This document shows positions 61,718 to 64,000 of a DNA stretch of 64,000 nt, piece after piece. The notes below the pieces were generated by a model that worked only from the letters and a program-made list of their open reading frames with translations, searched no databases and had not been told where the DNA came from. Source of the DNA: Rothia mucilaginosa (GTDB taxonomy: Bacteria > Actinomycetota > Actinomycetes > Actinomycetales > Micrococcaceae); the NCBI RefSeq assembly GCF_901875305.1, contig NZ_CABFLY010000001.1, forward strand, positions 248,001 through 312,000, written 5' to 3'. Position numbers and translations under genes: made by a program. Every line of letters begins with the position of its first letter. Positions within the stretch are counted from its first letter, which is position 1.

Positions 61718-62296
61718 TTAGTGCTGAACGCTCGCTGCGGCTTGCACCTGGCTGTTCGCCAGTTCTGCTTCTGCCTCAGTTTGACAGTCTGCGCAGACGC
61801 CTCGATACAGTACATCTGCGCTGATAATCGCCATGCCGTGGAAGTCGTTGGGAGTTAGGCAGGGCGCTGAGCCGACAGCGCAGTCTACATCCTGAACTTT
61901 TCCGCAGCGAATGCAGAATGCGTGGTGATGGTTATCGCCCGTGCGTGTCTCGTAGAGCCTCGGGGTTCCCGGGGGCTCAAACTTACGCAGCATGTCGATA
62001 TTCGTCAGATCCGTGAGGATCATATACACCGACTGCACGGTAATGGTAGGAATCTCTTGCCGCACAACGGTAACTATTTCCTCGGTATTGGCATGGGGAT
62101 GAGCCTGAACCGCACGTAGAACAGCAAGCCGCTGTTTCGTGACCCTGCGCCCCTTAGCGCGCAAGTTTTGCGACCAAGATTCCGTGAGAAGTCCGGTCGC
62201 GGATTCTGCTGCCAACGGTAGCACGCCGGTGTGGGAGCATCCGTGAAGAGGGTGCTCGGGTTCCGGGTGTGCGTTCGTATCTAGGGGTTCGGTCAT
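61718..62296 (-). CDS. Fur-family regulator, copy 2 (catalase-linked)
   Basis: A 192-residue paralogue of the Fur at 57042, roughly three quarters identical by eye. It keeps NLRAKGRRVTKQRLAVLRAVQAHPH, ITVQSVYMILTDLT, TRTGDNHHHAFCIRCGKVQDVDCAVGS and GVCADCQ. A leaderless promoter is clear: TTGTGA, 17 bases, TAGAGT (read in reverse), seven bases, ATG. Its position 116 bases upstream of katA resembles furA-katG of mycobacteria. Confidence 0.92.
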   Translation of the reverse strand: MTEPLDTNAHPEPEHPLHGCSHTGVLPLAAESATGLLTESWSQNLRAKGRRVTKQRLAVLRAVQAHPHANTEEIVTVVRQEIPTITVQSVYMILTDLTNIDMLRKFEPPGTPRLYETRTGDNHHHAFCIRCGKVQDVDCAVGSAPCLTPNDFHGMAIISADVLYRGVCADCQTEAEAELANSQVQAAASVQH

Positions 62297-62303
62297 GAAC
62301 GAT

Positions 62304-62332
62304 ACTCTACCGTTAATCTGACTTTTTCACAA
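62304..62332 (-). promoter_or_regulatory. Leaderless promoter of fur copy 2
   Basis: On the minus strand TTGTGA (62332-62327) and TAGAGT (62309-62304) are separated by 17 bases; the ATG at 62296 follows seven bases after the -10 box. Confidence 0.7.
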
Positions 62333-62338
62333 TTACAA

Positions 62339-62358
62339 TTACGATAAATTCATAATAA
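62339..62358. promoter_or_regulatory. Fur-box-like site of fur copy 2
   Basis: TTACGATAAATTCATAATAA shares 17 of 20 bases with the perfect palindrome at 57680-57699; the right half is identical. It ends where the second duplicated block resumes in htpX. Confidence 0.6.
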
Positions 62359-62367
62359 GAGCCGTGT

Positions 62368-62853
62368 TTGGGGTACTTTCACCATGACCTCATGCACGTC
62401 TACAACCGCGATATTCTTACAAGCTCGGTGGCAGCCGGTATCGCAACCCTGATTACGGCGGCGGCACAGATTGTTGGTTTTGGCTCCATGATGGGCGGGA
62501 ACCGTGAGCGCGGCGGCGGAAACTTTTTGAGCATAATCCTGATGTCGCTTCTGACTCCCATTGCTACGGCGGTTATTCAGATGGCTATCAGCCGCACCCG
62601 CGAATACGATGCCGATGAAGACGGTGCAAAGCTCACGGGCGATCCGATTGCGCTTGCCTCCGCCCTGAATAAGTTGGAGAAGGGTGTCTCGCTCTACCCA
62701 ATGGATCCCAAGAATCAGCAGGTTGTGAATACCTCGGCCTCTATGATTGCGAACCCCTTCGGTGGCCTGAAGAACCTCATGTCTACTCACCCACCGATGG
62801 ACAAGCGCATCGCCCGCCTGCAGCAGATGACGCGCGATAACGGTCAGCTATAA
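62368..62853 (+). pseudogene. 5'-truncated htpX copy with altered active site
   Basis: The frame corresponds to residues about 138-294 of HtpX: MHVYNRDILTSSVAAGIA, ISRTREYDADEDGA, MSTHPPMDKRIARLQQM. The N-terminal spans are missing and the zinc motif HELMH reads HDLMH (E to D). The first codons (YFHHDL) differ from HtpX. The start would be TTG 62368. No complete membrane protease can be made, although the reading frame is open. Confidence 0.88.
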
Positions 62854-62883
62854 AACCTGCGTACGTGTTTGTCTTATAGATGG

Positions 62884-62925
62884 AAGGCGGGGCGGTTACC
62901 AAAAAACTGGTAACCGCCCCGCCTT
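62884..62925. terminator. Bidirectional terminator of htpX remnant and yajQ copy 2
   Basis: AAGGCGGGGCGGTTACCA pairs exactly with TGGTAACCGCCCCGCCTT (18 pairs) with a six-base loop. Confidence 0.9.
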
Positions 62926-62961
62926 AATAGTGCACTGATGCCGCGTGCACAGCAGAGGTAT

Positions 62962-63453
62962 CTAGCGATAATTCACGAACTGCAGATCAACGTCAAGATC
63001 TGCGCCTTTAAGCAGTGAAATCACGCTCTGCAGATCGTCGCGAGACTTGGAGGAAACGCGCAGTTCATCGCCCTGGATGGTTGCCTTCACGCCCTTGGGG
63101 CCCTCCTCGCGGATCATCTTGGAGATTTTCTTGGCCTGGTCCTGAGCGATACCTTCTTTGATGGAGCACTCGATACGGGTTTCCTTGCCGGATGCGTAGG
63201 GCTTACCGGAATCCAGGGACTTTAGGGAGATGCCGCGCTTGACCAGCTTGGACTGGAAGACGTCCAGTACGGCCAGGGCGCGCTCTTCGGCGTTGGCTTT
63301 GATGAGGATCTTGTCGCCGGAGTAGTCGATTTCGGCGCCGACGCCGCGGAAGTCGTAGCGCTGGGAGATTTCCTTCTGTGCCTGGTGCAGGGCGTTGGAT
63401 ACTTCCTGCTTGTCGACCTTGGAGACAACGTCGAACGAGGATTCGCTAGCCAT
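62962..63453 (-). CDS. yajQ: YajQ-family protein, copy 2
   Basis: A 163-residue protein identical to copy 1 except near the C-terminus: [14 protein letters not shown] here, [14 protein letters not shown] in copy 1. The DNA of the first three quarters and about 100 upstream bases (to 63557) is almost identical, pointing to recent duplication or gene conversion. ATG 63453 is used. Confidence 0.92.
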   Translation of the reverse strand: MASESSFDVVSKVDKQEVSNALHQAQKEISQRYDFRGVGAEIDYSGDKILIKANAEERALAVLDVFQSKLVKRGISLKSLDSGKPYASGKETRIECSIKEGIAQDQAKKISKMIREEGPKGVKATIQGDELRVSSKSRDDLQSVISLLKGADLDVDLQFVNYR

Positions 63454-63595
63454 GGGCTTTCCTTTCGTGAATGAGGTGCTACAGGCACCGGTTAGTACTA
63501 GCCTACCGGGTTGGTGGCTCTTGTTCACAGCTAACTATCAGAAATACGGGCCTGTTTTACAGGTGTTGCTAACTTTAAAAGAGGACAATAGAGAC

Positions 63596-63982
63596 ATGAC
63601 CACTCACAATCTGTCTGCGACGGACCCGCGTACGAGCGAGGAAGCTCGCGACCTGCAAACTCTTCTTTTCATCGATTTGCATACTTCGTTGGGTGCTGAG
63701 CCCGAGGGTATTCCTGAGGCGGAGCGTCTCGATGAATCTGAGCATCACGATATTCATCTCGACTTGCATGAGGAAGATGCTGAGCCCTCTGACTTTGAGG
63801 GTATTGGTATTACCCTGACGGAGCCTTCGCTCGTGGCTCGATTCCGCGGCGTTCGTCGCGATCTGGAGCGCGAGATTTCCGGTGGCATGTGCACGGTTGA
63901 GCAGGCGCGCCGCTACCTGGAGCACCTCGAGATTGTGCTGTTGCTTGAGCAGGATGGCGATATTCCCTCCCGTTCCTTCTAG
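63596..63982 (+). CDS. Hypothetical acidic protein
   Basis: A 128-residue protein from ATG 63596 that I do not recognise. It is Glu/Asp/His-rich at residues 35-65 (HHDIHLDLHEEDAEPSD) and helical at the end (RRDLEREISGGMCTVEQARRYLEHLEIVLLLEQ). A weak ribosome site, AGAGGA, is upstream. It begins just after the end of the duplicated block at about 63557. Confidence 0.6.
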   Translation: MTTHNLSATDPRTSEEARDLQTLLFIDLHTSLGAEPEGIPEAERLDESEHHDIHLDLHEEDAEPSDFEGIGITLTEPSLVARFRGVRRDLEREISGGMCTVEQARRYLEHLEIVLLLEQDGDIPSRSF

Positions 63983-64000
63983 GCTTTCTAGGCTGAAGAC

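Noticed and set aside
63395..63595. N-terminal extension of the 63596 protein over the yajQ copy 2 upstream region
   Set aside because: It overlaps the yajQ coding sequence and its upstream duplicate; the translation there is the complement of yajQ.

Overview
The window looks like the chromosome of a GC-rich (about 60%) actinobacterium of the family Micrococcaceae, most like Rothia. Support comes from the basic-tailed TopA, an AURKAIP1/COX24-type mini ribosomal protein, a complete-looking menaquinone route, DUF6318 and DUF6882 proteins, and many promoters whose -10 box lies 6-7 bases from the start codon (leaderless mRNAs). The genus is inferred from protein likeness and gene order, without a database search.

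Layout. 1-12.8 kb: 3'-truncated DEAH helicase, tRNA hydroxylase TrhO, GyrI-like protein, flavin-dependent oxidoreductase, a metal-resistance pair (CmtR repressor plus CDF exporter), pyrimidine-dimer glycosylase, methyltransferase, FMN-binding protein, topA, ppx/gppA. 12.8-19.4 kb: an AT-rich accessory island with three unrecognised membrane proteins and a secreted protein/lipoprotein pair, laced with three copies of a 77-bp palindromic repeat and GC-rich hairpins, and bounded by a stray piece of the ClC transporter gene. 19.4-28.8 kb: ClC transporter, proC, potassium uptake trkA/trkH, two regulators with very long disordered tails, and bS22. 28.9-50.6 kb: a dispersed menaquinone region (menA, menE, menB, menD, menC, menG, polyprenyl diphosphate synthase) mixed with putP, gluQ, a metallo-hydrolase, a glycosyltransferase, PAP2, cupin, SDR and an amino-acid ABC transporter. 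50.9-55.2 kb: MetP/MetS-type importer, RarD, DUF6882 protein. 55.6-64 kb: an immunity-like/SseB fusion, Fur, htpX, yajQ, catalase, then second copies of fur, htpX (broken) and yajQ.

How it works together. The men genes and the polyprenyl synthase supply menaquinone for respiration. Fur2 and catalase form a peroxide/metal-responsive pair. CmtR and the CDF exporter form a cadmium/lead detoxification pair. The order phosphatase - menA - menE - menB - menD/menC - menG - polyprenyl synthase - htpX - yajQ follows an old actinobacterial gene order, also seen in mycobacteria, with insertions and losses.

The main theme is segmental duplication with partial decay at three sites: LLM oxidoreductase/glycosylase around cmtR-CDF, the clcA tail around the AT-rich island, and fur-htpX-yajQ around the catalase. 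No tRNA, rRNA, CRISPR array, integrase or transposase gene was recognised.
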